64,000 nt of DNA from Archilochus colubris (taxonomy: Eukaryota > Chordata > Aves > Apodiformes > Trochilidae). Each line of letters opens with the position of its first letter. Position 1 is the stretch's first letter. Shown one piece after another: positions 23,783 through 35,747 of the stretch. A program made the position numbers and the translations under genes. The notes beneath the pieces were generated by a model, which had not been told where the DNA came from, did not search any database, and saw only the letters and a list, made by a program, of their open reading frames with translations. Location: the NCBI GenBank assembly GCA_023079485.1, contig CM041083.1, positions 61,075,810 to 61,139,809 of the forward strand, given 5' to 3'.

Positions 23783-25572
23783 ACTGTCAGAAGCACCAGG
23801 AAGCATAAGGCTGAGCAGAAGGTGACTAATATAGATGAGTGGGTTCTTGGGGGGCTGTCTGCCAGGACCAGCATCAGGGTAAAAATGGATTATGGAAGGT
23901 TGAATGCATGCCTGTGCATGGCAAAAATGAGAGCAGCAATTGTTAGCAACATTTTGAGGAAAGGCCAAGAGCTCTTATTCCATTTTGCAAAAACAGAGTT
24001 TTCTTTCTAAATTAAGACACTTTTTCCAGCTTGCTTTCTGGAAAAATTGACTTATGGCAACTTACAGGAGGCAGGTAATAAGCTCAGTTTTAACCAGTTT
24101 CTCCTTCTTTCAGTGGCTGCATCTCAAAGTTTTAAATCTCTGCAGGTGTATCTTGATACAAGAGTTTCATGTTCTTCCTGGAAAGATTTATTTGTTAAAA
24201 ATTTAATTTGATGGAGATTATGCTAATTTTCATATGGGTAGTAGAGAAGCCAAACATTTATACTTTTTTTTTCCTTTGCAGTTTAGGAACTCAGTGACAA
24301 ATTAAGTCTTCTACATAAAATTAAGCATGATGCACTATGTTCAAATGACTCAGAAGAATAAATACAGGAATGTAAAGAAAATCTTTACTTTTCAAAATTA
24401 GGCCGTTTGTACTCACTTCCAATACAGATTGCCTGTAAAATTAAGTCAGTTTCTTAAAATGTTTGCACTACAAAGTGTCTAAGACTGATTTTCAAATGAA
24501 ATTAACATATATGGAACAAGCATCTTTGAATCACCATTAAGACTTGTTCTGTTTCCTCTTAGAGACCATACTGAGAGGGCTAGGGGCAGAGGATTTGTGA
24601 AGTTCTCCAGTGACAAAAAAGCTGAAAACCTAGGATACAAAAAAAAATAAAATCATTAACTTTTTCAAGGAAGTTACCCCATGCATGAGCTCTTGTGTAA
24701 TACTCAAAAATACTAAAAGATAAATGGAATTTAAAAAACAGTCCCTGTTATTGCTTGTCTTAACTTTATTTCTGTTCCTGTGGCCCTTCTTTAAGTGTAT
24801 ATAATTTTTCTCTTGGAATGCCATTATTAGTACTTTATGCTAAAGTTTATGTTCTGCAAAATAAGCATGTTTCAATGCATCTTTAATTCTGTTCTATTAG
24901 AACAATGTTATTTACCCATGCTATTTACCAGTCAACTAGTCTTGCAGCATTACTTTTGCTTATTTGGCTCAAATACCTTTCTGTTCTCCTCCAGAAAAGC
25001 AGAAATCTAATTTCTCTTGCATTCTATTAAAAAATTTGCAGTCCCTGTAATACATGGATCACCTTTGGTACTTCTTATGCATCAGGCTGCTGAAAATATG
25101 TTTCTTTAATAAAGTTGTCTTTTTTCTCTCCCCCTCCATTTTTTCTTTTTTCCCTCCTTCAGGGTACACAGTGAATAATCTGTATATAATCATATTGTAC
25201 TGCCAGTACCAAGTTAGTAGTTTTAAGTCCTCAGAACCCCACTATTTGTGAGAATGCATATCTGGGAGTTTGGATGAAGATTCAAGAACTTAGTTGATAC
25301 AAATCTGTTAACAAGAGATTAACAAGGTCTGAACCTGTCAGCAGGTCCAGTCACCTGGACTGGTCCAGTTCAGTTTGCAAAACCTTTTCAAACATTTCTT
25401 TAAATAAGGAAGTTATTAGAATTAGAGAATATAAACAGAGCACAGCAGTATTATCACAAGTACTGCTGGTAAACTTTCTGAACTTTCTATAATCCTAATT
25501 GCACCTTCTTCATCACTGAACATCATGCTTAGGTCCCACACTGTCCAACGACATGGAGTAAAGGGTAGGGAT
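23783..25572. other. Unique DNA between two LTRs
   Basis: No retroviral internal sequence is seen, so the two flanking LTRs are independent solo insertions rather than the ends of one provirus. An acceptor-like site (polypyrimidine then 'tttgcag') at about 24265-24281 has no obvious exon after it. Confidence 0.45.
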
Positions 25573-26190
25573 TGTACTGGTTTCTGCTGGAATAGAGCTG
25601 CTGGGATAGAGTTTTCTTTACAGCAGTCCATGTGATGCTACATTTTTGATTTGTGGCCAAACTAGTGTTGATAACACATGTATTTTTTAGCTGTTGCTGA
25701 GCAGAGCTTACAAAACTTCAAGACCTTCTCTGTTTCTCTTGCTGCCACTTCAGCAAGTGCGTTGGGATCAGGCATGAAACTAGAAGGTGACACAGCTGGA
25801 ACAGCTGATCCCAACTGACCAAAAGGCTAGGAAAGGATATCCAAAGGATATCAAGTGCCATGTGACATCCCACTCAGCAATAAAGATGGAGAAATGGAGA
25901 GGGGGAATTCAGGTTATGGCATTGGTCTTTCTAGGTAACTGTTATGCACAGTGAAGTCCTGCGTTTCTAGAAATGGCTAAACACTTGCCTGCAATGGGAA
26001 GTAGAGAATAAATTCCTTATTTTGCTTAGCTTGTGTCTGCTTTTTTGCTTCATTTATTAAGCTTTCTTTTCCTCCACCCAAGAGTTTTCTTGCTTTTGCA
26101 CTGCCTATTTTCTCTCTTTTCTCTGTGAATGGGGGATGTGAGCGATTGGCTGTGTAGGGCTGAACTCCCTACTGGGGCTAGACCACCACA
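25573..26190 (+). mobile_element. ERVL-type solo LTR, second subtype
   Basis: It begins 'tgtactggtttctgctggaa' and ends 'ctagaccaccaca', giving TG...CA. Internal text such as 'gtgttgataacaca', 'gctgttgctgagcagagctt', 'gacacagctggaacagctga' and 'atggctaaacacttgcc' follows in the same order as in the split LTR at 4980-6180, so the two belong to one family. The flanks gggat and agctt do not match, so the target duplication has decayed or the ends are slightly off. The length is 618 bp. Confidence 0.85.
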
Positions 26191-28371
26191 AGCTTCCTTT
26201 ACTATTGTGATTAGTTTCCAAACCAAAGGAGCAGTCTCATAAATTACACCCTTCCCTGGTCGTTTCTCATGAACTGTCCTAGATAACAGGTAGTGCATCC
26301 CTAGTAGAATATTTGGCCACATTTACAGTATGACTTGTGTTTTGCAGTGATTACAGAACACACATTAGTCTCTGCAGCTGACATTTCCAGTCATCATCAT
26401 AGATGGCATGTATAAGCTAAATAGGCAGCTTTGTATTGAGCGTTAGCCTTAGAAAATGATCCATCAGCCTTGGAAAGGTGGTCATGACCTCATATGCTGT
26501 GATTTACAACAACCTGAGAGAATGAGTACACGGGGAAGGAAATTAAGGTCTTTGTTGCACAGGTTGTTTGTATGCATCTGCTCTGCAAAATCCTCTTGGA
26601 AAAGAGAATATGACCTGTGAATTTCTGAGAAAAGGCATTCAAAGAGGTTTGTGTAATTTGGAGGAAAAATTCATGTAGTTATTTTCTGGTTTTGAAGTGG
26701 GGAAAAACCCAGTGCTACAAATAATTGTCACCAAGCAATGCAAAATGTCAAGTGCTTTGATTTCTATCAATTTAGGCTGCTTAAAAATGTTGAGAGAAGT
26801 TAATTGCAAATATGCCTTTCTGAGATGCAATCAGAATAGTAGATTGGAGAGCTTTACAGGGGGTAGCTAGTTCTGTCAATTGCATAGCTGTGGTAACAGA
26901 AGGCAAAGCAGAAATGGCACTGGGCATAACTGCAGTTTCAAACTTGTTGTTTCAGACGGATCTTCAATCCCTGTTGCTGTTACTATGAAATCTGCATCAG
27001 CAGTAGGTGGAAGATGCAAAAGTCTACCTTGCTGAAGCAGAGTAGAGTCATTGGAATGATACAGCTCCTTGACATAAGCACAGAGCCCATATTCCTGAGC
27101 AGAAGTCTCCAGCTCCCATGGCCAGGACAGCAATCAGCTGTTGCCAAGAAAGCTGCAGGGTTGCTGAAGGAGTTTTTCAGAAACTTTTCCTTCTTGGGAA
27201 GCTCCAGATGGAATATGTGATTGAAAAAGGAGAGGTTTTATGTAGGATGGAATTCTTATAATGCCAGGAAATGCTCAGTGGAAATACAGATCTAGTTTCA
27301 AACCTCAAGGACCTTGCATATCTCTTGCAAAGCCTCTGATTTTGCTTCTCATGGAATCCTCATGAAGGTGCTGGGTTTACCCTGATGTATTGTAGGTCAT
27401 ACTTCTGTGATCACACAGGTTCTTTGGTTGCATTCTTCCACATACACTTATGTATAAATATATTTTATAAATCATGTAAGTGCTTATACATTTTTTTTTA
27501 ATATAGTGCTTGATGGTATTTTATTAGACGTGGATTATATTATTCTGAAAGCAGAGAACAGAGTGAAGTTTCATCAAGCCCTGGATGTGGAAGGTAGTAT
27601 TTGTTTCTCACTTGACTTTGGTTTCTGGTTTTGTTATTTGTGCATCATTAATAGATAATATAAGATCAGGCATGAGAGGTAAAAGAAACCAAACTGAAAA
27701 GAGGAAGATCCAGCAACAAAAAGTAAACCAAAAAGACTGGAACAACATTGTACAAGAACCATGTAGTGACTAATGTGGTAAGTCTAAGGAGTGAAAAAGA
27801 ATATTCTCCCCCCTTTCTATTTAGGTCTGTTCCTTCATCTGTGCCCAGGCGAAATTGTTTCAGGCACTACCATTACTTGACTGATTCATACTTCCACCAA
27901 AAATATTAGCCAAAACCAAAAACTTCATGAAAAAGCTAGGAAAATTAGTAAAACATGTGTCTGTCAGTTTAGTGAAGAGTTTCCCATGCTCTCTTTAAGG
28001 ATTCAGTTCTTATCTAGGAGTTATAGCAGGTGACATTTTAGGAAAATGTCACTCAGTGGCTCATATTTCATGCAGCATTTAATAACTCTACTCAAAGGTT
28101 AAATCTACTGTTTAAAAGAACTATATTTCCCAATGTGTTGCAGTGCTGGAAATGGTGTGGAGCTGTGCAATTTCAGAGGTGGCTGTTGCCCTCAGAGAAG
28201 TTACATTTCCTTCAAAGTAAATGTCTCCCAAACCTTCCTACTTTTTCTTTTAAGCTATTTCTTCCATTAGGAGAGGGAACTACCTTCACCATACTGCTGT
28301 GATGTTGATGGTTCAGAGGAAAAGTAAGTATTTGTGTTCCATCTCTTATCTTATAAGAAATGAAAAAAAAC
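26191..28371. other. Unique DNA, nothing recognised
   Basis: About 2.2 kb without a recognised repeat. A minus-strand frame at 26876-27133 (85 codons) is unfamiliar and unsupported by splice or start context. Confidence 0.4.
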
Positions 28372-28440
28372 CAAAACCCAAAAAACACTAAAAAACACCA
28401 AAAAACCCTCAAACCCCCAAAAAACAACCCAAAAACCAGA
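28372..28440. repeat. A/C-rich tract with C runs
   Basis: About 70 bases are nearly devoid of G and T. Runs of two to five C are spaced by A runs, four of them at least three C long. The minus strand is therefore T/G with four G runs, which could form a long-loop G-quadruplex. Confidence 0.75.
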
Positions 28441-28614
28441 AAGTAGAACATGATGTGCAGAATGCAGAATGACAATAATCAAGGTCAGCAATGTTGTTGA
28501 TAAGAAACTTGCTAAATACACAAAAACTTACAATAGGAATTTTTCTAAATGTTTTAAAGCAGGAGCCAATCAGAGAGTTGGTCAGGACAGAAAATTCTCT
28601 GTGTGTAAAAGGAG

Positions 28615-28633
28615 AAAAAAAAAAAAAAAAAAA
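28615..28633. repeat. A19 homopolymer
   Basis: A run of 19 A. No retrocopy body recognisable upstream was found, so it is listed only as a simple repeat. Confidence 0.9.
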
Positions 28634-28895
28634 GATCTAAGAGACCATTTTGTTATGCCTCAGTTTTCACTGTGGATTCAGGTACTAGTTTGAGAAAATT
28701 TTAAAAATTAAAGGTCAGCAAAAGACATACTTCAAATAAACGTATGCAATTAATAATAACTGCTAAAAATATTTATTGAAGCATACATCTAACTTTTAAT
28801 GTAAGGCTTTGTATCAGAAGACAGATAATCCAAATTTTATGAGAGATTTCATGAAAATGCAGCTCAGTAAATCTGATTTCTTCAGTAAAAAAATT

Positions 28896-28923
28896 ACTAG
28901 ACACAGTAAAACTTGTGTCTAGT
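28896..28923. repeat. Perfect 10-bp inverted repeat (hairpin)
   Basis: ACTAGACACA (28896-28905) and TGTGTCTAGT (28914-28923) are exact reverse complements with an 8-base loop. It directly abuts the small tandem repeat that follows. Confidence 0.85.
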
Positions 28924-28982
28924 AGTTTCCCATCTATAAGTTTTCCATCTATGGGTAGGAAGTAAGTTTCCCATCTATGGGT
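28924..28982. repeat. Three-copy short repeat (cccatctat core)
   Basis: Three copies of a unit containing 'ccatctat', two of them followed by 'gggta', lie within 60 bases with spacers of unequal length. This suggests local duplication. Confidence 0.7.
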
Positions 28983-29184
28983 ACAAAACATTGGGAGGAA
29001 AATCAACGTATTTCTCATGCATCACAGATCTATTATGTTCTTTGGAACAATAATAAAAGCAAGGAATAAAGGGGCCCTGGTAAATACAACATTATTGAAT
29101 TTATTCAATTACTGATTTTCTGAACAGCTATTGCAAAAGTGAATGAATGTTTTACAACTGATATTTTCACTCAAGTCTCTTAGA

Positions 29185-29470
29185 GGTTGTGTTTAATCAT
29201 ACATTCATAAATGATTTGAAAGAAGGGGAAATTAATGAAATGCAAAATTTGCTTCTGATACAAAGTTAGTTACTATAGTAAGAACTGTATCTGCCTAGAG
29301 TTTTGCTGGACAATCTATGACACTGAGTCACATGAAATGAGAAATTAAATTCACTGTTAAGAAATGTATGGTAATATACATGCACAGAGAATAAAAATAC
29401 ATCAAAGATGTCAAAATATTTATGGATGGGATTCTTAATTACCTTAAGACACAAAAATAAGCAAGTGATG
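29185..29470 (+). mobile_element. Very old CR1 reverse-transcriptase fragment
   Basis: Despite stops, the plus-strand translation follows the CR1 ORF2 order: TFINDLKEG, then KFASDTKL where CR1 has the FADDTKL catalytic motif, then a segment matching KFNKxKCxVLHLG. The active-site aspartate pair is disrupted (FASD), so the copy is dead. It is one of the most diverged CR1 copies in the window. Confidence 0.6.
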
Positions 29471-30127
29471 TAGAGCATCTTTTTGAAGGGACAATGGGAT
29501 AGAATGAACATACACAAGTAAAACCAGGCACTGGAACATTTAGTGGGCTGATTGCCCAAGAAACTTGTCCATATGGCATAATTCAGCTAAAAATGTGCCA
29601 TTCAGGTGAACTTGGCTAATTATAATATGAAAACCACAACTCCAGAAGTTAAGATGCCACCCCCCACTTAAGACACTCACTCACTGAGCTTGCACAGTGA
29701 AATGAAGACACTGTGGCATTAAATGAAAATGAAGGTACCCTACACCCATCAGCTTTAAGATAGGAATTATAAACATAATTAAAAACCTAGTGAGCAATGA
29801 ATATGCTAAATATGTCAATTAACAATGTATTACTGTTTCAATGTTTTGTAGCTTTGGGGGATTATCCCCTAGCACTGCTTTCTGTACAGGGCTGATGGTC
29901 AATTGCTAATACCTCAACTCTGTGTGTTACTGGCTTGCACACTGGATAGACAAACCCCATTTGTAGGGTAACATGAATACTCCCCTAAGGATATGTTTAG
30001 GGGGGAAAATTATTAGTCAGAATGCTTAGGAAATATCATAGTGCCACACTGTGAAATGCTAGCATTCCATATATTGAATTCTTAGTGTAGTTACTCAAGA
30101 ACACAGCAGGCATAAGAAACGATGCAG
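29471..30127. other. Unrecognised segment between two CR1 pieces
   Basis: Distance within CR1 ORF2 predicts a gap of about 300 bases between the flanking fragments, but about 650 bases are present. Part may be unrecognisable CR1 and part a later insertion. It contains small palindromes (ggggattatcccc near 29859; tcccctaa...ttagggggga near 29981-30007). I could not assign a family. Confidence 0.35.
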
Positions 30128-30240
30128 GGAAGGACAGCTCATATGATGAGACATAAAAATAGTCTAAATAGTTTTGGAGTTTTCAGCTTGGAAAGATGAA
30201 GCTGGAGAGAGATACAACACCCAAAGCAGAAGACCTAGAG
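30128..30240 (+). mobile_element. Old CR1 fragment, continuation of 29185
   Basis: The text 'cttggaaagatgaagctgga', preceded by 'agctcatatgatgagaca', matches the CR1 ORF2 region encoding SYEERLRELGLFSLEKRRLRGD with many changes. Same orientation and order as the fragment at 29185 suggest one ancient copy. Confidence 0.5.
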
Positions 30241-33200
30241 ATGCTCTGAGCTCTCTCCAAACTTAAACACAGGGGCCTTCTTTTTCAACTGGCATACTGG
30301 CAATTTTGGAACTTTTTTCTGTGAAACATCACAGAGGAAAAAAAGTAATAGCATTTTCAAAAGTTGGACAAATCCATCTAAATCCTTTAACAACTCATTT
30401 CCCTAAACAAGGCAAATATTGAGGAACAACTACTGATGCCATATTCTTCTATAAGCACCTTACAGCCACAGACAGAGACAGAAAACTGGGATACTGACAG
30501 CTGGATCTGTCTCTCATTCCTATCTCCACCGATCCCGGAATCCTTCTTGTCAGAACTGGTTTCTGAGGAGACTATAGAAAGTTTTGCAGTGTTTTCAGTT
30601 AGGGACTGTAATTCAGGGCAGCCTCCCTCTGTTCCATGCAAGAAGCATAGGGTAAATCTCTGTCCTCTCCTGTTAGTTCATGCAAAGGATGTCTTAAAAG
30701 AAATCTCATAAGATCCTGCTGGAAGTTGCAGACTTCATGTTCACAGTAGCAGGACACTATAGGAAACCTGGCCTGCAAAAACACACGAAACCAATTCCCA
30801 TCAAAATTCTTTCCCATCTAATACAAAGACGAATTTGCTTTTCAGTGTTGCATTAGAGACAGTTTCTCAATGCCAAGAAGACTGTGGGAGAATAAAAGTT
30901 TATTTCTCAGTTAACCTACTCTTCATTATTTCTGAAAATTGTTCTGCTAGTTAAGAAACCAGAACACCTTTTTCAAAAGATTTCTACCAAGGAAATCTTT
31001 GTTTCACAGCCTAACACCTTTGGTGGCTTACAAGGACACTTGAAGGCCTCTAATAATCCGCCCCATCATTTCTCTTTGTCACCTTTGTGCCCTTGATCCT
31101 ATCCTGTTCCAGCTACTCATAATTAAACCTGTCAGTCTGGAAAATATCCTAACATGTTCTGAGTAAGAGAAAAGGTAGCAGACATCATGCTGAGGTGTTG
31201 CTAATGTGGGAACCATGAACAAACAACAAGCTTAAGCAGTGAATTTTTGACAAGAGGAAAAAGATGCCAAACTGTTAAGAGGACAGGATAGTTGATGGGA
31301 CTGTCTGGGGCTACAAAATTTCTTATACATAAGCTTGAGTTGGTGTCAACATAGCATTAGCATTATTGGTGCTAACTAGAATTGTTCCTAAGCATCTCAA
31401 GAACTTCCTCAGGAATAAAATTGAGTTTGAACATTTGGGGGTAGAGGTAATGAAGATGGGGAACTCAGGAAAGGTTTCAAAATCCTTACCTTGCTACTTC
31501 CCACATAATTTTTTCTGCACAGAGATGAGCGCCTTCACTTGTTTTATTCTGGCATCATTTCATTAGTCCTAAATATGCTTTCTAAAATCAGGCAGTAGCA
31601 CCCAGAACATTGTCTTTGATTAGAGTAGTTCTAAAGTTGATGTCATTCTTAAGTGCCTTTCTGAATCAGTGCCCAAATTTTGAGCTCCTATTCTTGGCCT
31701 TTGAAAAATGTAGAATTGCACTCTTAGATTGAGAAACTAAACAGATCTCTTCAGGAAGTGTGCATTTCTGGAATTGAATTTTCTCTCTTTCCCTTCAAGA
31801 AAACCAAAGCAAACAATTATGTGCTATAAATCTATCTAGATTCTCTTTTTCTTTTTCCTTCTAAGCAGTCAAATAGATTTAAAGCCACCAGCATTCTCTA
31901 TTCTGACTTACTGCTTCATCTGATTCGTTGAATTTCATCCAGTCATTTCTGTTTTGAACCTAATAGCCTGTAAATGAACTACAACTTTTCTCCTGGGCAG
32001 ATGCACAATAAAGGAAAAAATTGATTTTAAATTTATACTGCATTGTTTTCAAACAGTATTTTCTCTGTACATCTCTACTTAAAAATCTGAGAAAGAAACA
32101 TAATAATTGAGTTTCGGGATATCATACTCTCTGGAGAAAGAAGTATTCTTCTGACAGTAAGGAGTCATGTAGAACATTATATCAGTGAAAAAAAATCCTC
32201 CAACTTTGTATTCAGTTCTGGTTCCAAAATCCCTAAAATAATTTCTAAGGGAAATAAAGTTATCATTTTATTCCAGATCTACTTTAAATCTCAAAATTAC
32301 ATAATTGAGTCTTATTTGCAAGTGATATGATAATGCTCTTCTGTTGCTGCCTTTAGCTTCATGAAACAAACAGTCTGGCAATGTAGTTCTTGGCATGCAA
32401 GGGACAGCCTGCTCATAGAATTCCCTAGAGTTATTTCTGTGGAGGAATAGAAAGATCCAGACCCAGGAATGGAACTAAAGGGGTGTTCTCTATTAATTTC
32501 TAAAAGGCTCCTACTTCAGAAATATTTGTGTTAAAGTACATAAGAACTACGGTACTGGAGAGTCAGGAAAAACAGGGCAGTCTTTGTAGGACCAAATTGG
32601 TTTTTGTCTTTGAAAAGCACATTACACCAGTCAGGAGGAATCTACAGAGAAAAATAAAAGCTCTTCTGCTGCTGGGATGCTGCCTGTGAGGTGAAGTTAC
32701 CCTAATTACTAACAGACCTAATGGATGTAAGTTACTTCTGGGCATCAGCCAAATACAGACTCCTTTAAATCTTGTCACACCCCACACACAGACAGAAGAG
32801 AGAGTGAAAAAAATAGAAGTTGCTATGCTCTTTCCATACTGATGTGGGATTCTTTTAAGTGAGGTTGTTCTCCCATGCAATCTCTGACTGTTTCTGGATC
32901 TATATTTTATCCCTTGTATATTCAAAGCGATCATATCAGACCCCAGCATCCATCCTTATAACTTGCCTTTTGCTGTCAGTTTAATGAGTAGAATTAAATT
33001 GCTAGGTATCTTTTTATCACAGAGTTCACAAAGATGCATTTGGTGTTCTGGCTGGCTCTAACACATGCAGAGGCTTCGTGATAGCTTGGAGGCAGAAATT
33101 TCAAGGCTTCTGGGCATGGAGGGGAGATGAAAGAGGAAACAAGAGGTGCTGAGCTAGGTGTGAATCCCATTGTACGAGGTGGGGATGTTTAGACCATGCC

Positions 33201-33867
33201 TGGAGTATCAGAGGTGTTAAAATCAAAGATGTAAGTGTACTGTTTACAGTGTGAAGCTCAAACGTCAAAGAGCAGAGTATTTAAAAAATATTTAAAAGAA
33301 GCTTGCATGGTGTCAGCTGATTTCTGTCTAGGCTCTAAAGGAATTTTAGCAAAGGTCTCAGTTTCATGCCAGAAATGTTAAGAAGCTTGTCCTGATGGCT
33401 CAGCTCTACAGGAGAGCAATCTTTGTTAGTGTAGCTCCCAGTGTTGTGCAGCTGCTACTTGCTAGTCTGGCTAGAAATGTCAGACCACATAAAGTCTGAG
33501 AACACAATAGTAGCAGACAGGTTTTCTCTCATCTGACTTTTCAATAGAGAGGTTATTAAACTGTATTATTTCCATTCCTATTGCCTGTACTCATAGCAGC
33601 TAGTATGCAATTTTGTCCCAGATCACATCCCCTCCACCATATTTTCATTACAGTAAGAGTAAAATGAAGGACACACCATATACTTTACATTTTCTACCTA
33701 AAATAGCACTTTCTATTGTATTCCACAACATAGCCTAAGAACTTTCAAAGATTCATCCAATCAAGGTTTTGTTTGGGTTTTTTTCCTCCCATCTCTACCT
33801 CTCTCAGTCAGGCTTCCCCTTTCTGTGCATAAATATAGATAAACCAAGTGCTTTTATACTGAAAAGG
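30241..33867. other. Unique DNA, nothing recognised
   Basis: About 3.6 kb with no repeat family recognised. Open frames at 30387-30711 (both strands) and 32563-32949 (minus, 128 codons) have no recognisable domain, splice context or protein family. Confidence 0.4.
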
Positions 33868-34330
33868 ATATGGATCTGTTGGAGTGAGTCCAGAGGAGGG
33901 CTAGGAAGATGATCAAAGGGCTGGAGCATCTCTTCTATGAAGACAGAGAGCATTGGGGTTATTAAGCTTGGAGAAGAGAAGACTCCAGGGAGACCTTATA
34001 GCAGCCTTCCAGTACCTGCAGAGGCCTACAGAAAAAATGAGGAGGGACTTCTAACCAGGGTATATAGTGATGGGACAAAGAGGAACAGTTTTAAATGGAA
34101 AGAGGTTAGATTTAGACTTGATATTAGGAATAAATTATTTAGTGTGAGGGTGATGAGACACAGGAACAGGTTGTCCAGGGAAGCTGTGGTTGCCTCCTCT
34201 ATGGAAGGCTCCATTGGATGAGGTTTTAAGCAGCTTGGTCTAGTGGGAGGTGTCCCTGCCCATGGCAGGGCAGTTGAAACAAAATGATCTTTATGGTCCC
34301 TTCCAACCCAAACCATTCTATGATTCTATG
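33868..34330 (+). mobile_element. CR1 LINE 3' fragment, plus strand
   Basis: It begins in the reverse-transcriptase ORF ('ctgttggagtgagtccagag') and runs to the 3' tail 'accattctatgattctatga'. The frame from 33937 carries decayed ORF2 residues such as RFRLDIRNKLFSVRVMRH. The 3' UTR has 'gtgggaggtgtccctgccca', shared with the copies at 14757 and 49960, so these three belong to one subfamily distinct from the copy at 5350. Confidence 0.92.
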
Positions 34331-34942
34331 AAAAGAGTCTGAGTGTAAATAAGTTTGTCAGGGTTTAGCTGACAACTTTCTGAAAGGCTTCTGGTGGCTA
34401 AATAAGATCTGGCTTTATTCTTCACACAATTCCTTTAAGTACATAAAGATAGAAATTATGCTGAAAATAATTCTATTTTCAAGTATCATGTGTTTTTTTT
34501 AAAAAAAAGGGAGACTGATTAATTCACATATTTCTCCCCACTGTCTGGAAGAACATCTTTGTAGTTATCATTTCATTAATATTTTTCCTATTTCTCCAGA
34601 GTATGCACTTCCATGTTAGAATCTTTTTTCCTATCTTTGAACTCTGCATCAAGTTGAAGAGTTTTAAGTACCATAAAGAACACGTCAGAAATACAAGATG
34701 TTGTAAATATGATGGAAGAGAAGTTGCCAAATTTCCTTTTTCTTGTTATCCTGTAGGATATAATACAAAATAAAATACTATAGTGAAGTTTATTAATTGA
34801 TATGCTTAATTGCTTTTTTTTTTCTCTGTTGGCCTCTGTTCCTATCAAACAAGTTGGAGGTCAGTATAGAAAACAGAAGCTGATAGTGACTTTCCAAATT
34901 ATGGTTACATGAATTACATGCGAGTACATTTCCCTTGAAATA
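34331..34942. other. Unique DNA, nothing recognised
   Basis: AT-rich DNA with poly-T and poly-A runs near 34492-34508 and 34815. No feature is recognised. Confidence 0.4.
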
Positions 34943-35004
34943 GAAAAAAAAAACCACCAAAACCTAAGCAAAATAAAACAAAAAACCAAAAAACCCCAAC
35001 AAAC
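34943..35004. repeat. A/C-rich low-complexity tract
   Basis: About 60 bases of (C)1-4(A)2-6 units. It lies 34 bases before a strong hairpin. Confidence 0.75.
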
Positions 35005-35037
35005 TATAACTTGCAAAGTTCTTTTCAATATTATTTT

Positions 35038-35062
35038 AACTCTCACTGGGTCAGTGAGAGTT
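35038..35062. repeat. Perfect 11-bp inverted repeat, 3-base loop
   Basis: AACTCTCACTG (35038-35048) and CAGTGAGAGTT (35052-35062) are exact reverse complements around GGT. No T-run or known RNA is attached. Confidence 0.85.
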
Positions 35063-35747
35063 CAGGCAGCTTTTACTGTGTGCTGTAGTGCTTCACACAA
35101 AGCTTAAAACACCAAAGATGTAATTTATTGGCTAATAAACACAACAAAGAACTACATTTACCAAGCCATTATTCTAAGCATTCATATACTCACAACCACT
35201 AAATAGGGAGCCCTGTGAGTGTTTATTAGGCCAGGCAGTGGTCAAGGAGGGAGCAAAAGTTCAGTCTCCACTGCTCTGTGCAATCTCCACTGCTTAGTAT
35301 TCCTGTTTTGATGTCTTATGTCCCCCTGGTTTTTTTGTTGTTGGGTTTTTTTTTTTGTTGTTGTTTGTTTGTTAGTTTTTGGGATTTATGCACAAAATCT
35401 CCGTGTTGGTGCTTTTCCTTTTAGAACCTCAAGCTGCTGTGAATCTGCAGCTTTAGCTTCTGTATCTTGCATGACTCTGTGACCCTCCTCGTGTCTCCTC
35501 CTCACAGTAAAACAATTTGCTCTGACATTTATTCCCAGTTTTTTTAGCCAGGCTGCTTTGGAGCTGTGCCTTGGGCCACAGAGAGCTGTGTCCCCCAGCA
35601 GAGGAATACGGGAAGTGGGGTGTAGTTAACAATGTCTTTGTTCTATCTATCTTTATGTACATTTAAATAGAGATGAACACAGTGGTTAATCCCACTCTAA
35701 GCTATAGTTTCAAGGCACCTGTGGGCAAAAGAAGATATTTCACTGGT
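35063..35747. other. Unique DNA with a T/G-rich tract
   Basis: A T/G-only low-complexity tract, (T)n(G)1-3, spans about 35329-35380 and mirrors the A/C tracts elsewhere. The rest shows no recognised feature. Confidence 0.45.

Noticed and set aside
22945..26190. One provirus with two LTRs
   Set aside because: The two LTRs are of different length and subtype, the first has its own 5-bp target duplication, and no gag, pol or env sequence lies between them.
32563..32949. 128-codon minus-strand frame
   Set aside because: No domain or known family is visible and there is no supporting context.
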